NCBI GenBank assembly: GCA_022482625.1
Contig: JAKVOU010000001.1
Coordinates: forward strand, 1,474,784-1,538,783
DNA length: 64,000 bases
Direction: 5' to 3'
Source of the DNA: Spirochaetia bacterium
GTDB lineage: Bacteria; Spirochaetota; Spirochaetia; Sphaerochaetales; Sphaerochaetaceae
A model generated the notes under the pieces. It had not been told where the DNA came from. It did no database searches and was given only the letters and a program-made list of their open reading frames with translations. The position numbers were made by a program, and so were the translations under genes. Below, one piece after another: positions 25,619 through 34,109 of this stretch. Positions within the stretch are counted from its first letter, which is position 1. Every line of letters begins with the position of its first letter.

Positions 25619-26353
25619 TCAGCCACCCAGATATGCCTGCTGGACCGTTTTGTTATCAAGCAGTTCCTGGGAAGGTCCTTCAAGGACTATCCTTCCGTTT
25701 TCCATGACATAACCGCTTGTTGACGCCTTGAGTGCAATCTTAGCATTCTGTTCGACCAAGAATATCGTGACCTTTTCTGTCTCGTTGATATACCTTATCT
25801 TTTCAAATATATCCTGGATGATAAGAGGAGCAAGTCCAAGTCCTGGTTCATCAAGCAGGAGCAACCGAGGAGAACTCATCATTGCCCTCGCTATTGCCAT
25901 CATCTGCTGTTCACCCCCGCTCAAGGACTGGGTCTTCTGTTTGCGACGTTCGCCAAGGATTGGGAAAAAGTCAAACATTTCTTCCTTTTTCTCACGTATC
26001 TGCTTGTCATCACGGATCAGGAAAGCTCCCATATCAAGGTTTTCCTCAACTGTCATTTCCGTAAATACCCGACGCCCTTCAGGAACCAAAGATATACCCT
26101 TGCCTGCAATAAGTTCAGTAGGCAAGCTGGTTTTCCTATGCTGGGAACAGATGACCTGTCCATCATAGGTTATAGTACCGTCCCCTAATGGTTCCAAGCC
26201 GACGATTGCTTTCAGCAATGTGGATTTACCTGCCCCATTGGCTCCTATAAGTGAAACTATATCACCTTTTGCAACATGCATGGAAACACTGGAGAGAGCT
26301 TTGATATTGCCATATGAGACACCGATACCTTCAATAGTCAAAAGATCACTCAT
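25619..26353 (-). CDS. livF: Branched-chain amino acid ABC transporter, ATP-binding protein LivF
   Basis: One of the two ATPases of the LIV transporter. Walker A GANGAGKSTL, Q-loop region VPEGRRVF (a LivF hallmark), signature LSGGEQQMMAIARAM, and Walker B LLLLDEPGLGLAP. From the ATG at 26353 it has 244 aa, and the start overlaps the livG stop (TGATG). GGAGG lies five bases upstream. The ORF could extend one codon to a GTG. It is the last gene of the operon. Confidence 0.95.
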   Translation of the reverse strand: MSDLLTIEGIGVSYGNIKALSSVSMHVAKGDIVSLIGANGAGKSTLLKAIVGLEPLGDGTITYDGQVICSQHRKTSLPTELIAGKGISLVPEGRRVFTEMTVEENLDMGAFLIRDDKQIREKKEEMFDFFPILGERRKQKTQSLSGGEQQMMAIARAMMSSPRLLLLDEPGLGLAPLIIQDIFEKIRYINETEKVTIFLVEQNAKIALKASTSGYVMENGRIVLEGPSQELLDNKTVQQAYLGG

Positions 26354-27129
26354 CACTCCTCCTTTCCCAGATAAGCCTCAATGACTTTCGGGTCATTCTT
26401 GATATCAACAGGAGTTCCCTGGGCTATTTTCTGTCCATAATTCAGCACGGTTATATTGTCACAGATATTCATGACCAATCGCATATCATGTTCAATCAAC
26501 ACGACGGTAATACCCATATCCCGAATTCTTCTGATAGTTTCCATCAGATGCTCAGTTTCCTGAGGATTCATACCCGCAGCAGGTTCATCCAAAAAGATAA
26601 TCTGGGGCTCACTGGCCATAGCCCTGGCAATTTCAAGTTCCCGTTGATGCCCATACGGCAGATTCTTAGCCAATTCGTCCGCTATTGTTTCCATGCCGAA
26701 GAACTTCAAATAACGCATTGCAGTCTCAACCATCTGGTCCTGCTCTTTTTCCAAACGGAAATAGCTTCTGAAAATATTCATAAGACGTCCGGTATGAGGG
26801 TCTGTTCCTGTTCTGAAATGCCTCCCGACCAAAACATTCTCCAAAACGGTCATGTCCTTGAACAATCGGATATTCTGGAATGTACGAGCTATACCAAGCC
26901 TGCAGATCTTATGTGCAGGCAGGCCGGTAATGTCTTTTCCGTTAAAAAAAACTGTTCCCGAAGTCGGTACATCCAATCCAGTCATATTATTGAAAAGTGT
27001 TGTCTTGCCAGCTCCGTTGGGTCCAATCAAACCGGTAATCAGTCCCTTGCGTGCAACAAAATCGACTTCATTGACCGCAACTACTCCTCCGAAAGCTTTG
27101 GTGAGACATTTGGTTTCAAGCAAATCCAT
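26353..27129 (-). CDS. livG: Branched-chain amino acid ABC transporter, ATP-binding protein LivG
   Basis: The partner ATPase. Walker A GPNGAGKTTLFN, the LivG-specific block ICRLGIARTFQNIRLF, signature PYGHQRELEIARAMA, Walker B IIFLDEPAAGMNP and the H-loop VLIEHDMRLVM. From the ATG at 27129 it has 258 aa; an in-frame TTG precedes it by one codon. GGAGG stands seven bases upstream inside livM, and the start overlaps the livM stop by one base. Confidence 0.95.
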   Translation of the reverse strand: MDLLETKCLTKAFGGVVAVNEVDFVARKGLITGLIGPNGAGKTTLFNNMTGLDVPTSGTVFFNGKDITGLPAHKICRLGIARTFQNIRLFKDMTVLENVLVGRHFRTGTDPHTGRLMNIFRSYFRLEKEQDQMVETAMRYLKFFGMETIADELAKNLPYGHQRELEIARAMASEPQIIFLDEPAAGMNPQETEHLMETIRRIRDMGITVVLIEHDMRLVMNICDNITVLNYGQKIAQGTPVDIKNDPKVIEAYLGKEE

Positions 27130-28046
27130 CAATCAGCCTCCTGTACAGAATCCTTGCGCACACTGCCGATCTTTGATACATCTCGGCCAAGCAGTCCTTG
27201 GGGACGCCATATCATCATGATCACCAGAATCAATCCAAACATAACCTGCTTGAACTGCGGTGGGATAACTGAAGACAGACCAGTAAGCTGCGGAAAATAA
27301 CTTATGAACTGGATGATAAAGGCACCTATGATGGAAGCCTTGAAATTTCCCATTCCTCCGAGAACCACCATGCACAAGACCATGATGGAAACCATGAACG
27401 TATAGGAACCAGGGGAAACCGACAAGGAAAAGGCTGCCTGCAGGCTTCCTGCGATTCCCGCTACGGAAGCACCTATTGCAAATGCCCACACAGAGTATTT
27501 CGTTACATTGATACCGGCAGACCTGGCTGCAATCTCATCTTCCTGGATAGCTTCAAGAGCACGTCCCATACGTGACCGGCCAAGCCGCTCAAAAAGAAAG
27601 TAAGCAACCGCAACCATGATGATAACCATGATAAGGAATGCTATCTTATGATAAGGATTGATAGTGAAACCGAAGATTTTCGGCATAGGAATCCGTTGGA
27701 TGCCCATGGGGCCTCCAGTCAACTTATCCCAGTTGTTCAATACGTTCCTGACTATTTCCCCAAATCCCAAAGTGGCAATTGCAAGGTAATCGCCTTTCAG
27801 CCTGAGTGTAGGCAATCCTATCAAAATACCAAAAACTGCCGCTAAAAGCGCAGCAGCAGGCAAGGTCGCCCAGAATGACCACCCAAGCTGGGTAGTAAGG
27901 ATAGCTGTCGTATAAGCACCGATGGCATAAAATCCAGCCTGGCAGAGACTGAGCATACCGCCATATCCGGTGATAAGGTTCTGCCCCATTGCCATAAGTG
28001 AATATATACCACTGTAAATGATAATCAACAGAAAGAAATTCAGCAT
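27129..28046 (-). CDS. livM: Branched-chain amino acid ABC transporter, permease LivM
   Basis: Inner-membrane permease with about eight to ten hydrophobic helices. The family block RLKGDYLAIATLGFGEIVRN and, later, ALEAIQEDEIAARSAGI (EAA-like loop) identify LivM. The start is the ATG at 28046, which overlaps the livH stop (TGATG). The frame is open for 80 codons upstream, but that part is livH read in another frame. It has 305 aa, within the family range. Confidence 0.94.
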   Translation of the reverse strand: MLNFFLLIIIYSGIYSLMAMGQNLITGYGGMLSLCQAGFYAIGAYTTAILTTQLGWSFWATLPAAALLAAVFGILIGLPTLRLKGDYLAIATLGFGEIVRNVLNNWDKLTGGPMGIQRIPMPKIFGFTINPYHKIAFLIMVIIMVAVAYFLFERLGRSRMGRALEAIQEDEIAARSAGINVTKYSVWAFAIGASVAGIAGSLQAAFSLSVSPGSYTFMVSIMVLCMVVLGGMGNFKASIIGAFIIQFISYFPQLTGLSSVIPPQFKQVMFGLILVIMMIWRPQGLLGRDVSKIGSVRKDSVQEAD

Positions 28047-28966
28047 CAGACTTTCTCCCTTGTAGCTTTGCCAAGCAAACCTTCCGGTTTGACCAGCAGT
28101 ACAATGATGAGGATTACAAAGGAAATGGTATCCTTCATAGCCTCCGGAATACCGAAGACAGCGACACCGAAGGTTTCCAGCACGCCCAGAAGAATACCAC
28201 CGAGCATTGCACCTCCGATATTTCCGATTCCTCCGACAACAGCAGCGACAAAGGCCTTGAGACCAAGCATCATGCCCATGGAGGGATAGCATTTGTAGTC
28301 AAGGGCTATCAGCATACCGCCACAGGCAGCCAATGCAGAACCAATGGCAAAGGTCATGCCGATGACTTTGTCGACATTGATACCCATCAGACGTGCGGTA
28401 TCCTGGTCAAGGCTTGTCGCTCGCATTGCCTTACCGCTCCGGCTGTTGTCTACAAAAAGTTTCAGACAGATCATCACAGTCAGGGACATGACAAGAATCA
28501 TGATCTGGTGGGGAGTAATGACTACCCCTTTGATGTTATACGGTGCATTGTTGAACGGATAATCCAACTTTCTGCTTTGGGTACCCCACAGCCAAGCAGC
28601 ACTGTTCGAAAGGATGAAGGAAACACCGATTGCAGAAAGCAAGGGAGCAAGCCGGGAAGCACGTCTCAAAGGTCGATAGGCGACCTTTTCCACAATCATG
28701 CCAAGAATCCCCGTTGCAACCATCGATACAATCATAGCAAGAAGAAAAGCTATGAAAGTCCATGCACCAAGCGGAGCATTTCCCCTAAGGAAAGTAAAAG
28801 TAAAAAGACCTATATAGGCCCCTACCATCATGATATCACCATGGGCGAAATTGATGAATTTCAGAATACCATACACCATAGTATACCCGAGGGCAATCAG
28901 GGCATAGATACCGCCCAAAGTCAGTCCATTCATCAAATGTTGGAAAAACTCAGACAAAGAAACCAC
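28046..28966 (-). CDS. livH: Branched-chain amino acid ABC transporter, permease LivH
   Basis: Inner-membrane permease with many helices. The N-terminus GLTLGGIYALIALGYTMVYGILKFINFAHGDIMM is the LivH hallmark. The loop AMRATSLDQDTARLMGINVDKVI carries the ATPase contact. The GTG at 28966 is chosen because AAGGAG lies seven bases upstream; the frame extends 7 codons to an ATG that lies before this ribosome site. This gives 306 aa. livJ lies 124 bases upstream, with a strong hairpin between. Confidence 0.92.
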   Translation of the reverse strand: MVSLSEFFQHLMNGLTLGGIYALIALGYTMVYGILKFINFAHGDIMMVGAYIGLFTFTFLRGNAPLGAWTFIAFLLAMIVSMVATGILGMIVEKVAYRPLRRASRLAPLLSAIGVSFILSNSAAWLWGTQSRKLDYPFNNAPYNIKGVVITPHQIMILVMSLTVMICLKLFVDNSRSGKAMRATSLDQDTARLMGINVDKVIGMTFAIGSALAACGGMLIALDYKCYPSMGMMLGLKAFVAAVVGGIGNIGGAMLGGILLGVLETFGVAVFGIPEAMKDTISFVILIIVLLVKPEGLLGKATREKV

Positions 28967-29050
28967 TATGGGACTCCTTATTATCATCCTGTATCAGGAA
29001 AAATGTCATTAGCCGTTTATACGGCACGGCTAAGCCTGAAGAAATGCATC

Positions 29051-29074
29051 GGGGACCGGCTTTAGCCGGCCCCC
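29051..29074 (-). terminator. Hairpin between livJ and livH (partial terminator or stabiliser)
   Basis: On the minus strand GGGGCCGGC-TAAA-GCCGGTCCCC forms about nine G-C-rich pairs with one bulge. No T-run follows, so complete termination is unlikely. Such hairpins between a binding-protein gene and its permease genes usually make the binding protein more abundant. Confidence 0.55.
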
Positions 29075-29090
29075 TACCGGAAAAGCCAAG

Positions 29091-30284
29091 TTATTCACTG
29101 ACTTTTACGAGCTTTCCGTCCTGTACTGAGTAAGCTCCCAAATATTCGGGAGTCGTACCATTGACCTTGTAGATACCTTGGTAGGCAACCAAATCACCGT
29201 TCGATGCAAAGTTGACGGTACCAGAAACACCAAGGAAATCCTTGGTAGCAGCAACACCATCGCGCAGGGCGATGCGTTTTTTTGCAAGCGAATCCTTAGC
29301 AAAAGAAGCATCAGCAACACAATCCTTAAGAGCTTCCATCATGATATTTGCCGCATCATAGGCATTGGTGGCAAATGAATCAGGCTTTACATTGTATTTT
29401 GCATTGTATTCTTCGACAAATTTGGTATAGGCATCGCTGGCCTCGACCTTTGCAGGTCCGACATAGATGACGCCATCAGTAAAGTTACCGGCAAGGTTAT
29501 ATATCTCAGGATTTGAGAAGCCGTCGCAGGAAAGGAAAGGAGCTGTGATGCCAAGCTGTGAGGCCTGTTCAAGGATCTGGGCCATTTCTACAGTATAGTC
29601 CGGAATATAGATGGCATCAGGATTCTTTGCCTTGATCTTCGTCAGCTGGGTCTTGAAATCCTTATCGCCCACCTGACAGGATTCAGCAGCAATGATTTCT
29701 CCACCAAGTTTTTCGAATGTGGCACTCATGCTTTTGTAAAGCCCCTGCGAGTAATCATTCTTGGCATACAGTACGGCCAGTTTCTTATATCCGAGATAAT
29801 CATGGAAATAGTAACCGGCAACTTCTCCCTGCAAGCCATCGGAAACTACCGTACGGAAGATATAGTCACCGATCTTGGTAATATCTGCATGCGTAGCACT
29901 GGGAGTAATAAGCACAATCTGTTCATTCTGGCAACGTTCACCGACTGCAAAAGTAGAACCAGTAAATACAGGTCCAAGCAAACCAAGTATCTTATCGGAA
30001 GAACTGAGTTTCTCAATTGCAGAAAGGGCTTTCTCATTATTTCCTTCACTGTCTTCAGCGATAATTTCAACCGGAACACCATTGATGCCACCGGCTGCAT
30101 TGAATTTTTCAGCAGCAAGCTGTACAGCGTTGTTGCACAGCACACCATAGTTTGCATAGTCACCGGTAAGAGGACCGATAAAACCTAATTTATAACTGGA
30201 AACCTGCTCACTGTTGCCATTGGCAAAAAGTGCCATGGCTGAAACAGCAGCAACCGCCATCAAGGATAAGATTTTTTTCATCAT
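29091..30284 (-). CDS. livJ: Branched-chain amino acid ABC transporter, substrate-binding protein
   Basis: Type I periplasmic binding protein of the Leu/Ile/Val family. N-terminal signal peptide (MMKKILSLMAVAAVSAMALFANG), then the family block YKLGFIGPLTGDYANYG, AVQLAAEKFNAAGGINGVPVEII, and the later VLYAKNDYSQGL and PDAIYIPDY. There is no lipobox, so it is a soluble periplasmic protein. At 397 aa it is normal. It is the first gene of the operon. The ribosome site is weak at the two adjacent ATG codons. Confidence 0.93.
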   Translation of the reverse strand: MMKKILSLMAVAAVSAMALFANGNSEQVSSYKLGFIGPLTGDYANYGVLCNNAVQLAAEKFNAAGGINGVPVEIIAEDSEGNNEKALSAIEKLSSSDKILGLLGPVFTGSTFAVGERCQNEQIVLITPSATHADITKIGDYIFRTVVSDGLQGEVAGYYFHDYLGYKKLAVLYAKNDYSQGLYKSMSATFEKLGGEIIAAESCQVGDKDFKTQLTKIKAKNPDAIYIPDYTVEMAQILEQASQLGITAPFLSCDGFSNPEIYNLAGNFTDGVIYVGPAKVEASDAYTKFVEEYNAKYNVKPDSFATNAYDAANIMMEALKDCVADASFAKDSLAKKRIALRDGVAATKDFLGVSGTVNFASNGDLVAYQGIYKVNGTTPEYLGAYSVQDGKLVKVSE

Positions 30285-30939
30285 TATTTCGGCAGAGAAA
30301 CTTATCTAAGACAAGCAGACTGCCTTCCTCCTGTGAAAGTAATCAGGGATTCTCCGAAACCCTAAAGATGCGATTCTACGAATCCGATACAACCCAAAAA
30401 AGGCTCCCACTGTATCATAAATCCGTGAAAAAACGTATGATAACAGAACAACTTCGGTTCAGTCTGTCTATTTATACAATATCTCGTATTAATATTCAAT
30501 TATTTTCCAATTTTTTTGAATGTATGGCAAAACAGTGATACACAATGCTTTAGTTACTAGTCATTTTTACCTTAATTTGTATCTTTTAAGGTAATTTTGG
30601 TTACTTGTTACATCAAAAATGTTACAGAATTTACTTTATAAGTATTGTTATCCAGAGAACAATTATCTGACAATATGTTTCAATTTGAATCAATATCGAA
30701 CAGAAAATCTTTTCCAAAACAATATCTAACACAAATATATAAAGAAAAAAATAATTTACATTGAAAAATAGCTCCGCTTACCCAAGGGTCTGATAAAATA
30801 TCTGAATCTATAGCTATGGTTTCCTGTTTCAGTAACCATGGAATTACAGATTAGCAACAGAATCCGACTGAGAAAAATATCGAAATTTTTCATTATTATA
30901 TAGGAAAGGCCCGCACCTTCCCGCAATTTGTAAAAAGAC
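30285..30939. other. AT-rich intergenic region of 655 bases
   Basis: No coding frame with a ribosome site was found. It contains a 9-bp inverted repeat at 30567-30594 and a short weak stem at 30903-30922 (GGAAAGG / CCTTCCC) that could end the LacI gene transcript. The livJ promoter must lie here, but no clear -35/-10 pair was seen. Confidence 0.6.
30567..30594. repeat. Inverted repeat in the livJ upstream region
   Basis: TTACCTTAA-N10-TTAAGGTAA is a perfect 9-bp inverted repeat about 280 bases before livJ. It may be a regulator site or a weak terminator; neither is proven. Confidence 0.4.
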
Positions 30940-31914
30940 TTAGGTTGTGGACCGTTTCACAAGCCAGACAGGCATGACGGTCTTGATCGGTACTGTTTCA
31001 CCCTGAATTTTTCCGATGAGGATTTCTACAGCCTGTCTACACATCTGGTCAATAGGCTGGTGGACAGTCGTCAAGGTAGGATAGGTCAGCTGTGCAATCT
31101 CCACGTCATCAAAACCAACCAATTTCAGTTGTTGGGGAACCTGTTTACCATACTTCAGACAGTATTGCAATACCTGGGCAGCAATTACATCGCTTGTTGC
31201 GAAGATACCGTCAAGTTCAGGATGTTCCCTGAACATCTGGGCAATCAAGTCATGGTATTCCAAGTCATTGAACTGTTCCTCTTCAGTCTGATATAGCAAA
31301 GGTTCAATACCTCTTTCCATACAGCTATCAATAAAAGCCCGGGTCCTGTCATCTGCAGGTAAATTCACATGCTTGCTTCCGCTGATAATTGCTACATGAA
31401 GGCATCCTTTTGAAAGGAGTTCCTCCGTAGCCATTTTCCCTCCTTGGTAATTGTCACAAAGTATTGCGGGAATCTTATCTGAAACAGCCCGTTCCAAAGT
31501 CACCACAGGAAGCGTACCCAGATGCTTGTCAATGCCACCGGTCCTTGTGCAAAGAATCATACCTGAAACTTTGTTGGATTTCAGCATTTCAATATATTCC
31601 TGTTCTTTATGCACATCATGGAGAGAATTACATACCATAAGCTTGTAATGCTGTGCAGAAGCATATTTTTCAAAGTAATTCAGGCAAGCAGAAAAAAACG
31701 GATGTAGCAAAGCTGGAACAATTACCCCGATGATATGGGTATTTTTCTGTACCAAAGCCCTTGCTATGGCATTAGGTTGGTAATCCAATTCCTTCATCAC
31801 CTGATAGACTTTCTGCCGGGTCTTGTCACTGATATATCCCCGGTTGTTCAACACTCGAGAAACAGTGGTAACGGTAATTCCTGCATGCTCCGCAACATCT
31901 TTGATTGTAGCCAA
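30940..31914 (-). CDS. LacI-family transcriptional regulator
   Basis: N-terminal LacI helix-turn-helix ATIKDVAEHAGITVTTVSRVLN, hinge region YQPNAIARALVQ, and a periplasmic-binding-protein-like ligand domain to residue 324. The start is TTG at 31914, nine bases after AAGGAG. This gives the classical MATIKDVA beginning; the frame extends ten codons further. The neighbouring sucrose phosphorylase gene carries a matching operator, so the regulator probably controls it and responds to a sugar. A second half-conserved operator stands in its own upstream region. Confidence 0.92.
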   Translation of the reverse strand: MATIKDVAEHAGITVTTVSRVLNNRGYISDKTRQKVYQVMKELDYQPNAIARALVQKNTHIIGVIVPALLHPFFSACLNYFEKYASAQHYKLMVCNSLHDVHKEQEYIEMLKSNKVSGMILCTRTGGIDKHLGTLPVVTLERAVSDKIPAILCDNYQGGKMATEELLSKGCLHVAIISGSKHVNLPADDRTRAFIDSCMERGIEPLLYQTEEEQFNDLEYHDLIAQMFREHPELDGIFATSDVIAAQVLQYCLKYGKQVPQQLKLVGFDDVEIAQLTYPTLTTVHQPIDQMCRQAVEILIGKIQGETVPIKTVMPVWLVKRSTT

Positions 31915-32321
31915 AACAGTCTGCTCCTTTTTATCAATTGCCAAAAGTGCTGATCTTCTTACAAAAAGGCATAATCATTTTTTAAAACACCATTCAAATC
32001 CATGATTTGGTACATATGCCCAATATAAAAGAAAGAAAAAAACTATAGGATTATCATTGACAGCAAAGTTGTTCCCCTTCTCTAAAAATATGGATCGTAT
32101 CCTGAACTTCTGCAAGTATCCTCTTGCTTTCAATCAAGAAAATTTCATGTAGCCATACATTTTCCGATTATCGGAAACAAAATCCTCCCTTCATTAATGC
32201 GACATTAAGCTTACCTAGCAAAAAGAAAAATGATAACAGAAAATATGTATAGCTTTTAATATCAAACGTTTAACATATTTTTCCCCAAAAACAAGGCATG
32301 TTTTCTTTTGTACATCTCACT
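31915..32321. other. Intergenic region upstream of the LacI gene
   Basis: AT-rich, with no gene. It holds the second AAACGTTT operator at 32265-32272. No convincing promoter boxes for the LacI gene were found. Confidence 0.55.
32265..32272. promoter_or_regulatory. Second LacI-type operator half-copy
   Basis: TcAAACGTTTaA: the 8-base core is identical to the operator at the sucrose phosphorylase promoter. It lies in the region before the LacI-family gene, about 350 bases from its start. Autoregulation is plausible. Confidence 0.5.
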
Positions 32322-33725
32322 CTAATATTCTATTTCATAGGTCAAATTCTTGAAATCAGCTGTCAATGAAATGCAATCATTGCCATTCTTCCACATCAAT
32401 TTCAATTGTGAGGGAGAAATAATCTCCTGAGAGAATTCCCCATCAAACGCAGGATGTTCATTCCTCAGTTCCATCAATGAAATCAATTTCTGTACTACAG
32501 GGCAATGTACTTGATCTGCAACTTCTTCATTGGAATAAGCATGCCTGTTAATGTTTCTTCCTTCTTTTGTCTCCTCCAAGAGACGTAGATCATTTTTTCC
32601 TGCAAGCATACCGACATAATACACTTGCGGAGTTCCTGGAGCAAAAAACTGGACAGCACGGGCAAGCAGATACGACTGGTCGTCATTACCAAGAGCAGAA
32701 TAATAGGTACAGTTGATCTGGTAGATATCCAAGTTGTTGTAAGCCTCAGTGTTATATACACGTTTTACATTTGCACCATAAGAAAAAAGATGGTTCTTCG
32801 TTGCTTCAATTTCCTCATCGGAAAGCAATCCATATACATCTACGACACCGATTCCATCATGGGTATCAAGCGTTGTGTACTGGTTCCTTGGGCAAATGGA
32901 AAACCAATGATACAAATTGGCAGCCTGACCAAAATAAATGGCATGCAGCAACAGCATCGGAAGTGCAAAATCATATACAGCATAGCCTTTCTGAGCTATT
33001 TTCAATTGCATGGAATAGTGTTCATGTACCTCTGGCATTATCGTAGCACCATATGGCAAAACTATCTGCCTGCACATCTCAAGCAATTGCCAGATTTCAG
33101 GCTCAATGAAAAAACAAGAAGTATCAGCTTTCTTGATTGCATAGGCAAAGGCATCAAGCCTCATTATCCTTACCCCATGGGAAGCCAGGCGTATCAGATT
33201 TTCCTTTAGGAATTCCTTACCTGTTTCAGTTTCCAAATTCAAATCTATCTGTTCATCGCTGAACGTACACCACACATTCCGGCTACTCCCATCCTGCAGT
33301 GTTACTTGCCGATATGGCGCTTTCGGTTTCCTCTTGTAAATCTTTGCAATCTGGGCAGAAGTAGGTGTTTTTCCCCAAATATGATCGAAATCAATGAACA
33401 GATCGTTATAAGGAGAGGCATCTCCTTTCTGGATAAAATCCATAAAATATCGGCTTTTTGCTGAAATATGATTGATCATGTAATCAGCCATAAGCAGATA
33501 GTCGGCAGATAATTCTTCAACATCCTTCCAGTCTCCGAATTGTGCATCGACTTCCGTATAGGTTGTCGGAGCAAACCCATGGTCACCGGAAGAAGGGAAA
33601 AAGGGAAGAATATGGACTCCCCCAACAGCCTTTCTGAAATATGTATTCAGATTCCTATGCAGGTCCTGGATATTATTCCCCAGTGAATCAGCATATGTTA
33701 TTAAAATAATCCTATTTTTATCCAT
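32322..33725 (-). CDS. gtfA: Sucrose phosphorylase (GH13, subfamily 18 type)
   Basis: Cleaves sucrose with phosphate to glucose 1-phosphate and fructose. GH13 motifs: the nucleophile block MRLDAFAYAIKKADTSCFF, the acid in MPEVHEHY, and the transition-state stabiliser in LDTHDGIGVVD. Other sucrose-phosphorylase blocks are VYDFALPMLLLHA, YSALGNDDQSYLLARAVQFF and TPQVYYVGMLAGKND. At 467 aa it is close to the usual 480-500, and a related glucosylglycerate or sucrose-6-phosphate phosphorylase cannot be excluded. No sugar transporter lies beside it. Confidence 0.88.
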   Translation of the reverse strand: MDKNRIILITYADSLGNNIQDLHRNLNTYFRKAVGGVHILPFFPSSGDHGFAPTTYTEVDAQFGDWKDVEELSADYLLMADYMINHISAKSRYFMDFIQKGDASPYNDLFIDFDHIWGKTPTSAQIAKIYKRKPKAPYRQVTLQDGSSRNVWCTFSDEQIDLNLETETGKEFLKENLIRLASHGVRIMRLDAFAYAIKKADTSCFFIEPEIWQLLEMCRQIVLPYGATIMPEVHEHYSMQLKIAQKGYAVYDFALPMLLLHAIYFGQAANLYHWFSICPRNQYTTLDTHDGIGVVDVYGLLSDEEIEATKNHLFSYGANVKRVYNTEAYNNLDIYQINCTYYSALGNDDQSYLLARAVQFFAPGTPQVYYVGMLAGKNDLRLLEETKEGRNINRHAYSNEEVADQVHCPVVQKLISLMELRNEHPAFDGEFSQEIISPSQLKLMWKNGNDCISLTADFKNLTYEIEY

Positions 33726-33748
33726 GCCTCAAGATTTCCTTCCGAACC

Positions 33749-33777
33749 AGTATATGTTCCATATTTCATTATGTCAA
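33749..33777 (-). promoter_or_regulatory. gtfA promoter
   Basis: On the minus strand TTGACA (33777-33772), a 17-base spacer and TATACT (33754-33749). The LacI operator overlaps the -35 box by three bases. Confidence 0.8.
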
Positions 33778-33784
33778 ACGTTTG
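33775..33784. promoter_or_regulatory. LacI-type operator at the gtfA promoter
   Basis: CAAACGTTTG is a perfect 10-base palindrome with the central CG typical of LacI-family sites, and it overlaps the -35 box of gtfA. Binding there would block RNA polymerase. Confidence 0.7.
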
Positions 33785-33902
33785 TTATAATTTACCTGTA
33801 GAAACAGTAGCTATAAGCCAATACAGGACAAACCATCAAATTCTAAAATATCCAAAATCATTTTTCAGTGAAAAAACTACATATATTTTTTACATTATCC
33901 AG

Positions 33903-33931
33903 TTGCATTGAATACCGGAGGATGCTATAAG
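33903..33931 (+). promoter_or_regulatory. mgtE promoter
   Basis: TTGCAT (33903-33908), a 17-base spacer, TATAAG (33926-33931). The expected start near 33938 gives a leader of about 170 bases. Confidence 0.65.
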
Positions 33932-33937
33932 GAGAGT

Positions 33938-34109
33938 GTCGCGTTCCCGCATGGGAATGTCTGATTACACACAAGGAGGCCCTCAATGGACAACCCTAAC
34001 GGTAGTAGAAGCCAGAATCAGGATCACCACTCGTGTGCAAGGATATGTACCGTCTGATGCAATGATTCGGCTTCACCTTTTCAAACCAACAAAATTTTGA
34101 GGTGTAGCC
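33938..34109 (+). ncRNA. Structured leader RNA of mgtE, candidate Mg2+-responsive element
   Basis: The leader begins with a hairpin region: outer GTGT / ACAC around the stem TTCCC-GCAT-GGGAA (33943-33971). It then has a strong ribosome site and a 23-codon ORF. A long stem follows: GAAGCC-ag-AATCA (34008-34020) pairs with TGATT-c-GGCTTC (34063-34074), and encloses smaller stems such as CAC-TC-GTG. The mgtE ribosome site follows at 34099. It does not match the M-box consensus as I remember it, and I cannot name a known class. Confidence 0.5.
33986..34057 (+). CDS. Upstream ORF (leader peptide candidate) of mgtE
   Basis: Begins with ATG six bases after a perfect AAGGAGG (33973-33979), a better ribosome site than that of mgtE itself. 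It encodes 23 residues starting MDNPNGSRSQNQ, rich in polar residues, with two cysteines and two adjacent histidines. The ORF ends with TGA inside the loop of the long stem in this leader, so ribosome position could change that stem. No similarity is known to me. Confidence 0.5.
   Translation: MDNPNGSRSQNQDHHSCARICTV

Noticed and set aside
26488-27300. 270-codon plus-strand ORF opposite livG
   Set aside because: It lies antisense to a well-conserved ABC ATPase and has no ribosome site or plausible protein composition.
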